A stretch of DNA of 64,000 nucleotides. It comes from Acidobacteria bacterium RIFCSPLOWO2_12_FULL_68_19. Its GTDB lineage: Bacteria > Acidobacteriota > Vicinamibacteria > Vicinamibacterales > UBA2999. The DNA lies in NCBI GenBank assembly GCA_001767525.1, contig MELF01000024.1, positions 1 to 64,000 on the forward strand, read 5' to 3'. Shown one piece after another: positions 7,629 through 16,610 of the stretch (positions within the stretch are counted from its first letter, which is position 1; each line of letters opens with the position of its first letter). Position numbers and translations under genes: made by a program. Below the pieces are notes generated by a model, which worked only from the letters and a program-made list of their open reading frames with translations, was not told the DNA's origin and did not search any database.

Positions 7629-10091
7629 TTATACGCTCACCAACTGCTTCTGCAGCTCCGCCTTCAGGCCATCAGTGACTTTACGAACCGGGTGGCTAGG
7701 CGCGCCGTCCTCGTTGGCTAGGATGGCAGCAAGCCCGGCGCGATAGTTAAGTTCCACGTCCTTATGAATTTGGGCCTCGTGTCTAGCATCCGGGTGGAAC
7801 CCCAGGAACCCCACAACGTTATGCAACGAGTCTCGCAGGCACTGATCGAGTTGCGCCGTTGTAGAAGCGTCCACGTCACGGCGTTGAAGGCGCCTTGCGG
7901 CGGCTTTGTCGTAGCGCGAGGCCCAGGCAATCGGAGGAGTTGCCGTCTTGACGTCGGCCCACCAGAGCGTGTTAAGCGCTAGGCTGTCTATAGATTCTGG
8001 AACAAACAGGGCGCCCTTGCAGACGGAGAGCTTGGCGTCGTTACTAGACCCCCAATTGAACGTCACGTCTGCGTTTGGCGCGACGGCCTTCGCCGCGCTT
8101 GTCAGGATGCGGCGCGAGACCTCGACACGATTCATCAGGCCCTTGACTACAGGAGCCAATTCAAACAACCGCGATCCCAAACCCGAGAACCAGACCCACA
8201 TTCGCTGCGCCTCAGGAACCTCGCTGCGACTGGTCGTGCCTGGGAGCGCGGCCATCTTGATCCCATACGACGTCGCCAAGGTGAGCAGGATGAGCATCTC
8301 TGCGAGGGTCCCCGACAGGCCAGCCATGGCCATCCTCGAGGCGATGGCTTCCAAGCCATCTCTTGCGGCCATGCGCCGCACAAGCAGTTGCTGCACAATG
8401 CGGGCCTCCGGTTTTGGGTTGGGAGGCGTCTTGTCAAACAGACGCTGCCAGACCTGATCGGAGTTTGCGCCATTCTTGTCAGCGTACGAGATCAACATTG
8501 GAGCGAGATCCTTACCCCCTATGTAGAGCGAATCCAGGAACAGTGGATCCCCTTCGCCTGTAAAGACGCTGATGTCTGTGGTTCCGCCACCAATGTCTAC
8601 GACGACGTGGCGTTCCGCTGGCGACCGGCTTCCTTGGTTCTTGACGGTCGTGCGAATGAGGTAGTAGTTCGCAAGGCTTTCGGAGACGAGGCTGTCGCGA
8701 CTGGTGACACGGAGGCCGCAACTGGTAAGGCTGTCTCCAAAGGCGATGGTCGCTTGCTTCAGGCTCTCCATTTGGTGGTACGTGAAACTGAGTGGGCAGG
8801 TAAAGACGATGTGAACGTTCCTCATCGTTCGGTAGACTTTGTTGGTGCGAAGCTCGCAGGCGACGATGAGTCCCAGATTTTCTAGAAACGCAGAACGGTA
8901 GTCGGCGCCAGCCTCGTCGTCCTGCCACTTGAACTCCTGCTTTAGACTATTCTGTCTCTTGGACGCCAAAGTCCAGATATCATCGTCGGTGAACGTATCT
9001 CCGGGGATGCACCGCGCAGGCAGGAGTTTGGAATTGCTGAAAGTGCGGTCGTCGAACTCGACAAGCAGCGTTGACAGCGGGTTACGAAGAGGAGTTGAGA
9101 AGGGAAAGAAGCCCTGTCGGCTGATGGGCCAGATGCGGGGATTGAGGCCTGCTTCCTCAGTAAGGTTTACGGCGAGAGTGTTCTCTGAGAACGACAGGAC
9201 TTCCGATTCTCCATCGTCCGTGCCGATGGCCACAGCGGTGTTCGTTGTGCCGAAATCCACTGCGACGTTAAGGCGGCGGCCCGCCTCTGTTTGGGCAGGG
9301 AGCCTTAGGTCGCCAAAGGAGGATCGCTTCGCGCTGATACGAGAGAGACTGATGATACCGTCCGGAGGGGAGACCACGATCGGCAGTAGGCCATGGCATA
9401 GGCCATGGTTCTCCCGATCGAAAAAGCCGATGGCCCGCGGAACCGTCTCAGAACGACACACAGCCTGCACGTCGTCATTTGATACGGCGGTCTCACCTCG
9501 AAGGAGTTCTCCGTCGCGGCCCAAGTACAGAATCGACGGCTCAATAGCGGACCTGTCGGCGTCGAGGGGCCGCGCGAAGGTCTTTACCTGCTGGCTCACG
9601 AGCTCCGGGGTCCCTGTGCTGAACATGAAATAGAAGCTCTTCCACTCGGGGATCACCCGTCGAGGCCACGCCGCCACTCCCAGGGAGAACTCGGCGACCT
9701 GGTACTTGCGAGTGATAAGAACTCCACCCCAGTTGATCTGAAACGATGCTTCCGGCTGCTGGGTTCGCCAGTTCGTGGCCATTCGCTGAATCACAAGGTC
9801 GATGAGCTCTCCAGGGAGTTTTTTGAACAACGCTTGATTGATGGGATAGCAGGGGAAGCCCTGGACGGTGTACAGAAGCTTGGTGTCGGTCCAGACCTCT
9901 CGCTCGAATACCGGCACAGCTCCTTGCACCGGCACACCACCGACGTCGATGAATTTCTGGCCGTCCTCGGTGAGCGGTGGGTTGGAGTCGATTGGGACGT
10001 CCGTACGCCACTCCTGCCCCTTTGTCGCAGGCGAGACGCTCTCCGGGATCAGCCAGAATTCCTTGTCGTTGAGCTTCAAGACTCCAGGCAC
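7629..10091 (-). CDS. Hsp70/actin-fold ATPase with extra N-terminal domain
   Basis: The 820-residue product (GTG 10091; the frame could also start at 10145, overlapping the upstream gene by 47 bp) contains an actin/Hsp70 ATPase core. The phosphate-1 loop is VAVDFGTTNTAVAIG (about residues 278-292). Phosphate-2 is VVVDIGGGTTDISVF (about 496-510). A later segment, VWFSGLGSRL, fits the adenosine-site position. The first roughly 270 residues are not Hsp70-like and I do not recognise them. There is no recognisable substrate-binding domain, so it is closer in architecture to SrfB-like or ParM-like ATPases than to a DnaK chaperone. The gene lies directly behind a tubulin-like gene, giving one operon with both actin-fold and tubulin-fold NTPases. 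The nucleotide-binding call is secure; the role is not known. Confidence 0.7.
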   Translation of the reverse strand: MPGVLKLNDKEFWLIPESVSPATKGQEWRTDVPIDSNPPLTEDGQKFIDVGGVPVQGAVPVFEREVWTDTKLLYTVQGFPCYPINQALFKKLPGELIDLVIQRMATNWRTQQPEASFQINWGGVLITRKYQVAEFSLGVAAWPRRVIPEWKSFYFMFSTGTPELVSQQVKTFARPLDADRSAIEPSILYLGRDGELLRGETAVSNDDVQAVCRSETVPRAIGFFDRENHGLCHGLLPIVVSPPDGIISLSRISAKRSSFGDLRLPAQTEAGRRLNVAVDFGTTNTAVAIGTDDGESEVLSFSENTLAVNLTEEAGLNPRIWPISRQGFFPFSTPLRNPLSTLLVEFDDRTFSNSKLLPARCIPGDTFTDDDIWTLASKRQNSLKQEFKWQDDEAGADYRSAFLENLGLIVACELRTNKVYRTMRNVHIVFTCPLSFTYHQMESLKQATIAFGDSLTSCGLRVTSRDSLVSESLANYYLIRTTVKNQGSRSPAERHVVVDIGGGTTDISVFTGEGDPLFLDSLYIGGKDLAPMLISYADKNGANSDQVWQRLFDKTPPNPKPEARIVQQLLVRRMAARDGLEAIASRMAMAGLSGTLAEMLILLTLATSYGIKMAALPGTTSRSEVPEAQRMWVWFSGLGSRLFELAPVVKGLMNRVEVSRRILTSAAKAVAPNADVTFNWGSSNDAKLSVCKGALFVPESIDSLALNTLWWADVKTATPPIAWASRYDKAAARRLQRRDVDASTTAQLDQCLRDSLHNVVGFLGFHPDARHEAQIHKDVELNYRAGLAAILANEDGAPSHPVRKVTDGLKAELQKQLVSV

Positions 10092-10098
10092 GGTCAGT

Positions 10099-12372
10099 TC
10101 AGCCTCTCTGTGGCTCTTCGAACAGCCCACGAATCCAGCGCGCAACGCCAGGGATCGGGAATTCCGTATAGAACGGCGGGAGCGTCTCCGCGACGGTCCG
10201 GGCCTCGAAATTGGCGAGAAATCTTAGGAAACGCTCGCCTTGCCGATCGGCGTTCGGAACCTGGGAGGCCCGGAGGGCCTGCACCCAGTCTCGCTCGATG
10301 CGAACGCAAAGCTGGCGAGGAAAACCGCGACGAGCCACATAGAGGCCGAATCGTTCGATCTCGGTGCGTCGCTGGCTCGACAGCCCCATCGCCGGCACCA
10401 CGACGGTGTCGGGGTAGAAGAAACCGATCACATCCTCTTCGCTCGGCACCCCGTCGTCTTCCAGCGGCACGGTCGTGTCGAAGAGCACCAATAATCCGCC
10501 TTCGGCCACGACGCTCTTGTCGTACGCGGGAATTGGACACGTCTTCGAGAGCGATTCCCTGAACGTCTCGTTGAGCTGTCCTTGCCTCAACAGCCGCACG
10601 GGTACGGCCGCGCTGCCGGGACGTTGCAACATCGCGATGGCGAGCAGGCCTAAGTGGAGGTAGCGACGATCGTCCCGGGCCTTGCCCGAGTACAGGATGT
10701 CGCGGTGCACAATCGCAGGCGCCCACGCGGACGGGTACTCCGAATGACTGCGTCGCGAATTCCGCTCGCTCCACTTTCCGAGTGCGAGTGACGTCAGCTG
10801 CCGTTTGGTGTCCTTCGCCGAGTGGAATTCGTCGTTCGGAGTCGTCGGCAGTTGCAGTGGTTGATTGTCGACGTCGCGATCGTGCGCCTGCCACCGAAGC
10901 TGATAGCCGCCTGCTCTCGCTTGTCCACCTGGTGCCTCGAGAGCCAACGCCCCTGCAACCCAGCGCCAGAGCGAGCGTGCGACCACCTCGGCGTCGCCCT
11001 GCAGCGTATAGTCGTCAAACAGCGCGAGAGGATCGCCAGCACCAATCAGCGTGGGCGCGGAAAGGCGCTCCATCAGCGGCAGGAAATCTGGCGGGAACGA
11101 CTCCCTCGTGATCCGAACACGACGTTCGAGTCGCTCGCGCTCCTCGTCGGAAGGCGATGCAGACAGCAACTGGTCGTGTGGATAAGCTCCCGAATTGATG
11201 AGGATTTCCTTGAGAAGCGCTCGAACCTCGCCGAAGTGCTCTTTTAATTGAGCGGCGGTCATCCCACCGGTGGCGCATACTCGATGAACCCAAGGGTGCC
11301 CGGGCAGTACTCCGTCGTCGTCAACGTGGTCGAGCAGTGGGATGAAATAAGAATCCAATAGGCGGCATGACACCGCCGCGCGAAACAGGACGGTGCGCAG
11401 ATCTGCCAGCGGACCTTCGTAAGGTTGAACCGGGAGCCTTCGGATCCGGACGTCGTCTGTCAGCTCCTTGTGATTGAGGACGAAATCCCTCGCCGCCAGT
11501 GCCCCGAGATACTCAAGGAACAGATGCGGGTTGTCCTGCTGGTCTCGAGCAAACCACTCGGGTGGAAACGCGGCTGGGACCGGCGTGCCTAGAGGGTAGA
11601 TGGCTTGACAAGGCAGGTTGCCCGCCTGGGCGAGGTTGTCGAGAAACTCGTACGCCGCGCCCGTCCGGCTTTCAAAGCTTTCCGGCAGGTTAACGAATCC
11701 GCCTGTGCCGTCGTTGCCAGATGAATCGGGCTCGAAGTACGGCTCGAGCTGAATGATCGCGATCGGCACCTTGACCGGCTTGAGCTGTGGATCGTCGCGC
11801 AGCAAGCGAGCAATGTGCAATAGGCCGGCGGCGCCCGTGCCCCCGAACCCGCTTCCAAAGAGCACCACGCAGCCGTCGCCAGAAAGCAGATGCTCCCGGA
11901 TGGCGGCCAAAATACTGTCTCGGCCCTTCGGGTCGTTGAAGAAACACACACCTGCGTTGACACGACCGTAGTATCCGTTTGCGAAGTCGCGCCCGCCAGG
12001 AACGCCGATCTCGCTGCCGTCGAAAAGGAGTCTGGCGGCAGCCTTCGCCTGTCGCGAGTCCGCGAGACCGAGCAAGTCGAAGAGGCTTTCGTGCGTGCTT
12101 GGCTGGAGCACGTTCGAACCCACGACGCGCGAGATGGATAAACCGAAGAGGCCTTGGCCACTCAAGGTGGTCGCCCTTCGCGCTGCCCGCACCGCGAGGT
12201 ATCGGTCGATGAACCTTGTCGTCGCGGTAATTCGCGGGTGCTGCTGATCCTGGTCCACCATCACCGGGATGAGGTTCCATCCGTCCGGAAGCAGGCCGAG
12301 GGCCGACAAATGAGTCAACGTTTCCGTACAGGCGGCGCCGCTACCTCCTACCCCGACGCATATGAGTTTCAT
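10099..12372 (-). CDS. Large tubulin/FtsZ-like GTPase
   Basis: The 757-residue protein opens with a Rossmann-type strand and glycine loop (ICVGVGGSGAA, residues 4-14) and carries the tubulin/FtsZ signature loop as GSGFGGTGAAG (about 173-183), preceded by the strand GCVVLF. These correspond to the T1 and T4 nucleotide loops of the superfamily. The protein is about twice the length of FtsZ, with a long C-terminal half I cannot assign. To my knowledge the closest described group is the FtsZ-like family (FtsZl-1) reported in operons with vWA and membrane proteins and proposed to act in membrane remodelling. The neighbours fit: a vWA lipoprotein and a membrane protein lie immediately upstream and an Hsp70-like ATPase downstream. 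Polymerisation and GTP hydrolysis are inferred from fold only. Confidence 0.75.
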   Translation of the reverse strand: MKLICVGVGGSGAACTETLTHLSALGLLPDGWNLIPVMVDQDQQHPRITATTRFIDRYLAVRAARRATTLSGQGLFGLSISRVVGSNVLQPSTHESLFDLLGLADSRQAKAAARLLFDGSEIGVPGGRDFANGYYGRVNAGVCFFNDPKGRDSILAAIREHLLSGDGCVVLFGSGFGGTGAAGLLHIARLLRDDPQLKPVKVPIAIIQLEPYFEPDSSGNDGTGGFVNLPESFESRTGAAYEFLDNLAQAGNLPCQAIYPLGTPVPAAFPPEWFARDQQDNPHLFLEYLGALAARDFVLNHKELTDDVRIRRLPVQPYEGPLADLRTVLFRAAVSCRLLDSYFIPLLDHVDDDGVLPGHPWVHRVCATGGMTAAQLKEHFGEVRALLKEILINSGAYPHDQLLSASPSDEERERLERRVRITRESFPPDFLPLMERLSAPTLIGAGDPLALFDDYTLQGDAEVVARSLWRWVAGALALEAPGGQARAGGYQLRWQAHDRDVDNQPLQLPTTPNDEFHSAKDTKRQLTSLALGKWSERNSRRSHSEYPSAWAPAIVHRDILYSGKARDDRRYLHLGLLAIAMLQRPGSAAVPVRLLRQGQLNETFRESLSKTCPIPAYDKSVVAEGGLLVLFDTTVPLEDDGVPSEEDVIGFFYPDTVVVPAMGLSSQRRTEIERFGLYVARRGFPRQLCVRIERDWVQALRASQVPNADRQGERFLRFLANFEARTVAETLPPFYTEFPIPGVARWIRGLFEEPQRG

Positions 12373-12375
12373 GGC

Positions 12376-12885
12376 CTACCTGCCCCGGAGAAGCGTGTTG
12401 GTTGAGCCGAACGCAAGAACGGCCATGAAGAACTCGACCGCGCCGAAAGCAGCGATTGCGCTCACGATGACCACCCAGCCAACCACGGGGACATCCCGCA
12501 GGTCTTGGCCCAGCAGAATCGCAGTGGTCGCGAGCGTGCCCGACGCAATGAACACCAAGCCAAGATCGCGGTAAACGAGGCCCTTAAATCTCAGAACTTG
12601 GCTGACCTGGAACGATCGCAAACGCTTGCGCCAGCGGTACGCAAGCCAAAACCGAGCGGCGAAAGCGACGACAGCGGCTGCAACGAGCAACCCGATAGTC
12701 CACAGGCGAAGCGTTGCAGCAAACAGGCGATAGCCGTCGGTGCCGAGAAGGCTAGCGCCGAACCACTCCGGCCAGAATCCTTCGCTGTAGTTCCCGAGTC
12801 CTGGCGACAGGACGTACGCGAACAGTCCAGGCGGAGGCAGTAGCAGCAGCCACCACGCCATTGAATGTCGTTTCCAAGAGGCCAT
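12376..12885 (-). CDS. Multi-pass membrane protein of the tubulin-like operon
   Basis: Starting at ATG 12885, eleven bases after the vWA stop, the product has 169 residues and about four hydrophobic helices: WWLLLLPPPGLFAYVL, then WTIGLLVAAAVVAFAARFWLAY, then LGLVFIASGTLATTAILL, then VVGWVVIVSAIAAFGAVEFFMAVLAF. A basic loop (RWRKRLRSFQ) lies between helices two and three. It has no family name I recognise. The gene ends three bases before the tubulin-like start, so the two are almost certainly co-translated. It is a good candidate for the membrane anchor of the GTPase. Confidence 0.7.
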   Translation of the reverse strand: MASWKRHSMAWWLLLLPPPGLFAYVLSPGLGNYSEGFWPEWFGASLLGTDGYRLFAATLRLWTIGLLVAAAVVAFAARFWLAYRWRKRLRSFQVSQVLRFKGLVYRDLGLVFIASGTLATTAILLGQDLRDVPVVGWVVIVSAIAAFGAVEFFMAVLAFGSTNTLLRGR

Positions 12886-12896
12886 CGTCGTTGTTC

Positions 12897-14492
12897 CTAG
12901 TAGTCGATATGCAGCAAGAAGCGCATGACTGGACCCCTCTGAAGCAAGAAGTCGAACTGCTGACGAACCTGATTCCAGTTCACGCATCCTGTGGATTGGT
13001 AGCTCTGAAGCGTCTCGAGCAGATAGCGATTCTGTTCTCGGACGGGTGCGGTCACTTCGACGAGAAACCAAGCGCAGCCCTTTCCGTTGGCCGTTGTCCT
13101 CCGAACGCGGAGACGCAGCGGCGACAGTTGCGGCTGGCCTGCATCTGCCGGCGACTCGGTGGCCTGCGCGAGGAATCGCAGCGTGCGAGACACACGGCCT
13201 CCAGGTGCCACGCCCGACGCCGCATTCGAGCCTTCGGTGGGCACCTCCGTGTTCACCAGGCGCACGAGAGACAAACCGTCGGCGGTCGTGACGTTGCCTT
13301 CGCTGTCCAAGGCCATCGGATCCTGCCAGTCGAATCGGGCCTTCGACCAGTCGATCTGCTGGAACGCGGAGAGTGCACCGGTCTGGAAGGTTGTTTTTTC
13401 AAGCCTAAACTCGACGATGGCTTCATCGCTTTCCGCGAGCTCTATCGCAACACGTGGAAGGGAGCCCACTCGCCTTGGATTCAAATCAGAGATATCATCT
13501 CGAAAAATCAGCGATGGGTCGCGAGCGTCTGTCTCCGCAATCGCACGTACCTCGAAGGCCACAGCCGGGCGCGGCAGGAGGGGTACGTAGGACAAGGGTC
13601 GGACAGATTGCCAGTAGTCCCTGAAGTGAGCATAGACACGCTCGGCTGATTTGGGCGAGGGGGCCAGGACATAGATAAACAGTAGCTTCTCGGCGCAGGC
13701 GCAGTAGTTCGCGACTCCCGGCGATTGCCACGGCTGATATTTGATGCTGGCGACGATCAACGCCGCAAAGCCCCCGCTCTCAGTCCATTTGTTGAGATAG
13801 GACTGAATCGTGCTGGGGTTCAGTCCATTTGGGCACGAGGGGTCATTGACAGGTGCATTTTGCTCGGCATCCGTCAGGATAACGTTCAAGCGGTCGGTGC
13901 CGCCCTTGAGCGCCGCCTCGAAGACACGATCGAGACAGGTCGTCCGATCAGCGTAAAACTGATCGATCCGCCCCCGTAGCAGGGCCCCGCCGGCCCACAC
14001 TTGAGGCCGGGCGCAATCAGTCGACGCAGGGACACCCGGCCGTGTGCGAGCGGGCGCTTCCACCCTGACCGAGGCTTGCTCAATGAACTAATCAAGCCCA
14101 ATTGGCGCGTCCACAACGGCGCCAAAAGTGGCGGCGTGCCCGGGAGGTTCGGTTGCTTCGGCCGCAGGCGCGGCGCCGGGCCGTGCCGGGCGCGCGACCT
14201 GCGTGGGCAGCGAGCGGAGAGCATTTAGGAAAGAAAAGTACTCGGGTGCCGCAGATCGATCGTTGGCCGCCGCGGCGAGGGCGAAGCCTCGCATGCTCCC
14301 GGAGACGTCAAAATAGATGTCGACCGCAGCCGGGTCACCGCCCTCGGTGGACAGGGTGAGGCTGACCGCGTCGGCTTGAGACGCCGTCATCAGTTCCGTC
14401 CGTCCGCTCCCACAACCCAGAGTGATGAACGAGATGGCCACGAATCCCCAAAGGCCAACACAGGAAGAATCCAAGCACACACGTCGAGCCAA
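12897..14492 (-). pseudogene. vWA-domain lipoprotein interrupted by an in-frame amber codon
   Basis: Two frames that look separate are one reading frame broken by a single TAG at 14088-14090. The upstream part (TTG 14492, GGAGG six bases before it) encodes a lipoprotein signal (VAISFITLGC) followed by a vWA MIDAS strand, AVDIYFDVSGSMRG, with the DxSxS metal site. The downstream part continues with DRLNVILTDAEQN, the second conserved vWA strand, and a 300-residue C-terminal region. The join reads FGAVVDAPIGLD, stop, FIEQASVRV, with no shift in frame. Without the stop the protein would be about 531 residues. TAG ends other genes here, so it is unlikely to be recoded. The options are a real nonsense mutation, a sequencing error, or a split into two polypeptides with a GTG restart at 14063. 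vWA proteins typically partner such NTPases. Confidence 0.75.
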
Positions 14493-14590
14493 AAGGAACC
14501 TCCGAATCTCTGTAATTCCGATGGGCGTGAACTCAGAGGTCAGACAGACTTGTGGACGAGTTTGCTTACCTATCACGCGCAAAGGGCTAC

Positions 14591-14645
14591 TGTCAACTGT
14601 CACGTTGGGCCCTTGTCAACGTTGGGCCCTGTCAACGTTGGGCCC
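14591..14645. repeat. Triplicated GTTGGGCCC-containing repeat
   Basis: A unit close to TGTCAACGTTGGGCCC occurs three times in tandem; the last two copies are exact and the first carries a small change. It overlaps the 3' end of the small membrane-protein gene and lies in the leader of the vWA gene, where it could affect transcription or simply be slippage. Confidence 0.75.
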
Positions 14646-14910
14646 TTCCTGGCTTGTCTTGTGCCGCCGATTTCCTCACGTGCCGCTCGCTTAGAGCCGC
14701 CGTAACCACAACCCATAGCACCACAGCCACGATGGCTGACTGAAGAGCGTGCCCAGCCATCCAGACCAACGCCTCACCGATCACGGCTGGACCACCGAGA
14801 CGATCGAAACCCACAGCGAATCCCCGCAAGACCAACTCGTCGCGGATAAGGTCCCAAAGATAGGGCAGGACGCCGCTGGCAAGGAACGCGACCGTCGAGC
14901 GAGTGGCCAT
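14632..14910 (-). CDS. Small two-helix membrane protein
   Basis: From ATG 14910 the frame gives 92 residues with two hydrophobic segments (TVAFLASGVLPYLWDLI and AIVAVVLWVVVTAAL) and a strongly basic tail (SERHVRKS). No family is recognised. It lies about 140 bp upstream of the vWA lipoprotein on the same strand and may be the first gene of the tubulin/Hsp70-like operon. Coding potential is moderate because the gene is short and its end overlaps a tandem repeat. Confidence 0.45.
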   Translation of the reverse strand: MATRSTVAFLASGVLPYLWDLIRDELVLRGFAVGFDRLGGPAVIGEALVWMAGHALQSAIVAVVLWVVVTAALSERHVRKSAAQDKPGRAQR

Positions 14911-15001
14911 TGTGATACCGCCAAATGACAAGTTCGCCTATGTGACCAACAAGGAGGGCGAGAGCGTTTCGGTGATTGATCTCACGACCAACCCGCAGTT
15001 G
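14903..15001 (+). pseudogene. Fragment of a YVTN-type beta-propeller blade
   Basis: In the plus frame from 14903, the stretch PNDKFAYVTNKEGESVSVID is a clear match to one blade of the YVTN beta-propeller repeat family, with the family's eponymous YVTN. Only about one blade remains; the sequence after DLTTN is not propeller-like and the frame ends at 15106. It overlaps the start of the minus-strand gene slightly. It looks like a scar of a deleted secreted propeller protein between the two divergent operons. Confidence 0.5.
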
Positions 15002-15083
15002 CCCTCATCTCAACCAGAGGTCTTCGTCGAACGCCTACATCTTGACGACGATCGCCTCCGCTCAATGGTCGGGGCGGCTGCCG

Positions 15084-15632
15084 TCATCGCCAGCCGTTGG
15101 TCTTGAACGACACTCCTATCGGTTGTGCGACCAAGAGGTGCACATCAGCCGTATCGGGCTCCATATTCTGGAAGAAGAGATCGATGTAGGCCACGCTTGC
15201 TTTGGCCGTGGCGACGCCTGTGGTTGCGCCTCCCAGGCCCATGCTAAACAGATTCATCGGCCGATCGACGCTTTCATCGACGGAGAACGTTGAGACCCCG
15301 CTGCACTTGGCTACGTCCGACCTCGTGCCGTACCTGTAATGCAGCACCATGTCCTGGGCATTCACCGTCAGTGCCTCGCCAGCAGGCTTCGTGATCTTCA
15401 GCATCAGCACAAGGCCGCGGTACATGTCGGTCCGCGCTTGGTTGAACGAGGCGTTCACGCCCTTCAATTCCTTGACGAACAGCGCGCCGACGATCTCGAT
15501 CTTCACTTTGCTCGAGTCAAATACTTGTGGCGCAATTGTGTTGCCTTGGTCTTGGGCCCTGGCGTTTTGGCCAGCCATCAGCAGTCCGCCAACCATCACG
15601 CAGAGAACGCCCGGTTGCATTCGAGCTCTCAT
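15084..15632 (-). CDS. Secreted protein of unknown function
   Basis: The start ATG 15632 follows a strong GGGGAGG site and opens a signal peptide (VLCVMVGGLLMAGQNARA, probable cleavage after ARA). The 182-residue product has a mature part of about 155 residues with alternating strands (KVKIEIVGALFVKEL, LVLMLKITKPAG, MVLHYRY, ASVAYIDLFFQ, VHLLVAQPIGVSF), suggesting one periplasmic beta-sandwich. The frame extends far upstream but that part overlaps the sigma-factor gene and lacks coding character. It lies between the two divergent operons and is transcribed with the tubulin-like side. No family recognised. Confidence 0.6.
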   Translation of the reverse strand: MRARMQPGVLCVMVGGLLMAGQNARAQDQGNTIAPQVFDSSKVKIEIVGALFVKELKGVNASFNQARTDMYRGLVLMLKITKPAGEALTVNAQDMVLHYRYGTRSDVAKCSGVSTFSVDESVDRPMNLFSMGLGGATTGVATAKASVAYIDLFFQNMEPDTADVHLLVAQPIGVSFKTNGWR

Positions 15633-15843
15633 CACACACCTCCCCTGTTGTTTCACATGTCCCTCATACCGGCCGGACGGCCAGAGTTGGCATGGAAACC
15701 AAGCTGACCAACTACTCGGCGGCCGGTCATCTTCGCCAAACCAATACGACAGTTGCCGTGAAATACGGGATCTGACTACACTTCTGGCCTCGTAAAGAAC
15801 AAGACGGGGCTGTTGCAGAAACCCGAGATCGAAAGTCTGACGA

Positions 15844-16584
15844 ATGTCTCTGCCGTCCGATGCCGGCCGTGCACGCGCTAAGGCGGAGACGCGCTTCCCG
15901 CAAACGTCGTGGGAGCTGCTCACCCAGGCTGCGGCCGGGGACGAGCAGGCGGCGCCTGCCCTCAACGAGTTTTCCGAGCGCTACTATGCGGCGGTCCGTG
16001 CGTACATTGCGGCCATCGTTCGGGATCCGGCCGAGTACGAGGACACGACGCAACGTTTCTTTCTGACCGTCGTCCTGTCGCGCGGCCTGCTCGCACATGC
16101 CGACAGCAAGCGGGGAAGGTTTCGTACATACCTGAAACAAGCAATCCGCCACTTCCTGGTCGATGAACTCCGGAAGCGTGGCCGCAAGAAGGCGCGTGGC
16201 GCGGAACCCGACCTCCGTCCCGATGCACTTCCGGGCGGATGGGACCGCCTTCTCGACGGTGCGTCCCCAGCACCCGACCTGGCATTCCAGCGGGCATGGA
16301 CGAAGAGCCTCGTCAACATCGCCCTCGTCCGCGTAAACCGCATTTGCGAGGAGAAGGGGCAGAACTCGCACTTCCGCCTGTTCATCGGCCGCTTTCTGAG
16401 CACGCCCGAAAAGGGATGGCAGGAGCTCGGCGCGGCGTTCGGTCTCGATGAGAAGACCGCCAGGAGCCGAGCCGACACCGTCGTCCGACACTTCCGCCGC
16501 ATCCTTCGCGAGTTGCTAGCCGCCGAGCTCGAGTCCGAGGCAGATGTCGATGACGAGATCCGCGCTCTTATTGCCCTTCACTGA
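15844..16584 (+). CDS. ECF-type RNA polymerase sigma factor
   Basis: The 246-residue protein has a sigma-70 region 2 (about residues 40-120, from FSERYYAAVRAYIA to HFLVDELRKRGR) and a region-4-like helix-turn-helix near residues 190-225 (WQELGAAFGLDEKTARSRADTVVRHFRR). This extracytoplasmic-function type is often encoded next to Ser/Thr kinases in Acidobacteria and Planctomycetes, and a kinase gene follows two genes downstream. It is the first gene of the plus-strand chaperone operon, so it probably controls that operon and perhaps the divergent one. No anti-sigma factor gene is visible; control by the kinase is an inference. Confidence 0.75.
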   Translation: MSLPSDAGRARAKAETRFPQTSWELLTQAAAGDEQAAPALNEFSERYYAAVRAYIAAIVRDPAEYEDTTQRFFLTVVLSRGLLAHADSKRGRFRTYLKQAIRHFLVDELRKRGRKKARGAEPDLRPDALPGGWDRLLDGASPAPDLAFQRAWTKSLVNIALVRVNRICEEKGQNSHFRLFIGRFLSTPEKGWQELGAAFGLDEKTARSRADTVVRHFRRILRELLAAELESEADVDDEIRALIALH

Positions 16585-16610
16585 GGCACTTCTGGAGGAC
16601 AGAGCCGACC

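Noticed and set aside
14088-14090. Amber read as a recoded amino acid or altered genetic code
   Set aside because: TAG ends other intact genes here, such as the DnaK-like gene, and no recoding signal is visible.
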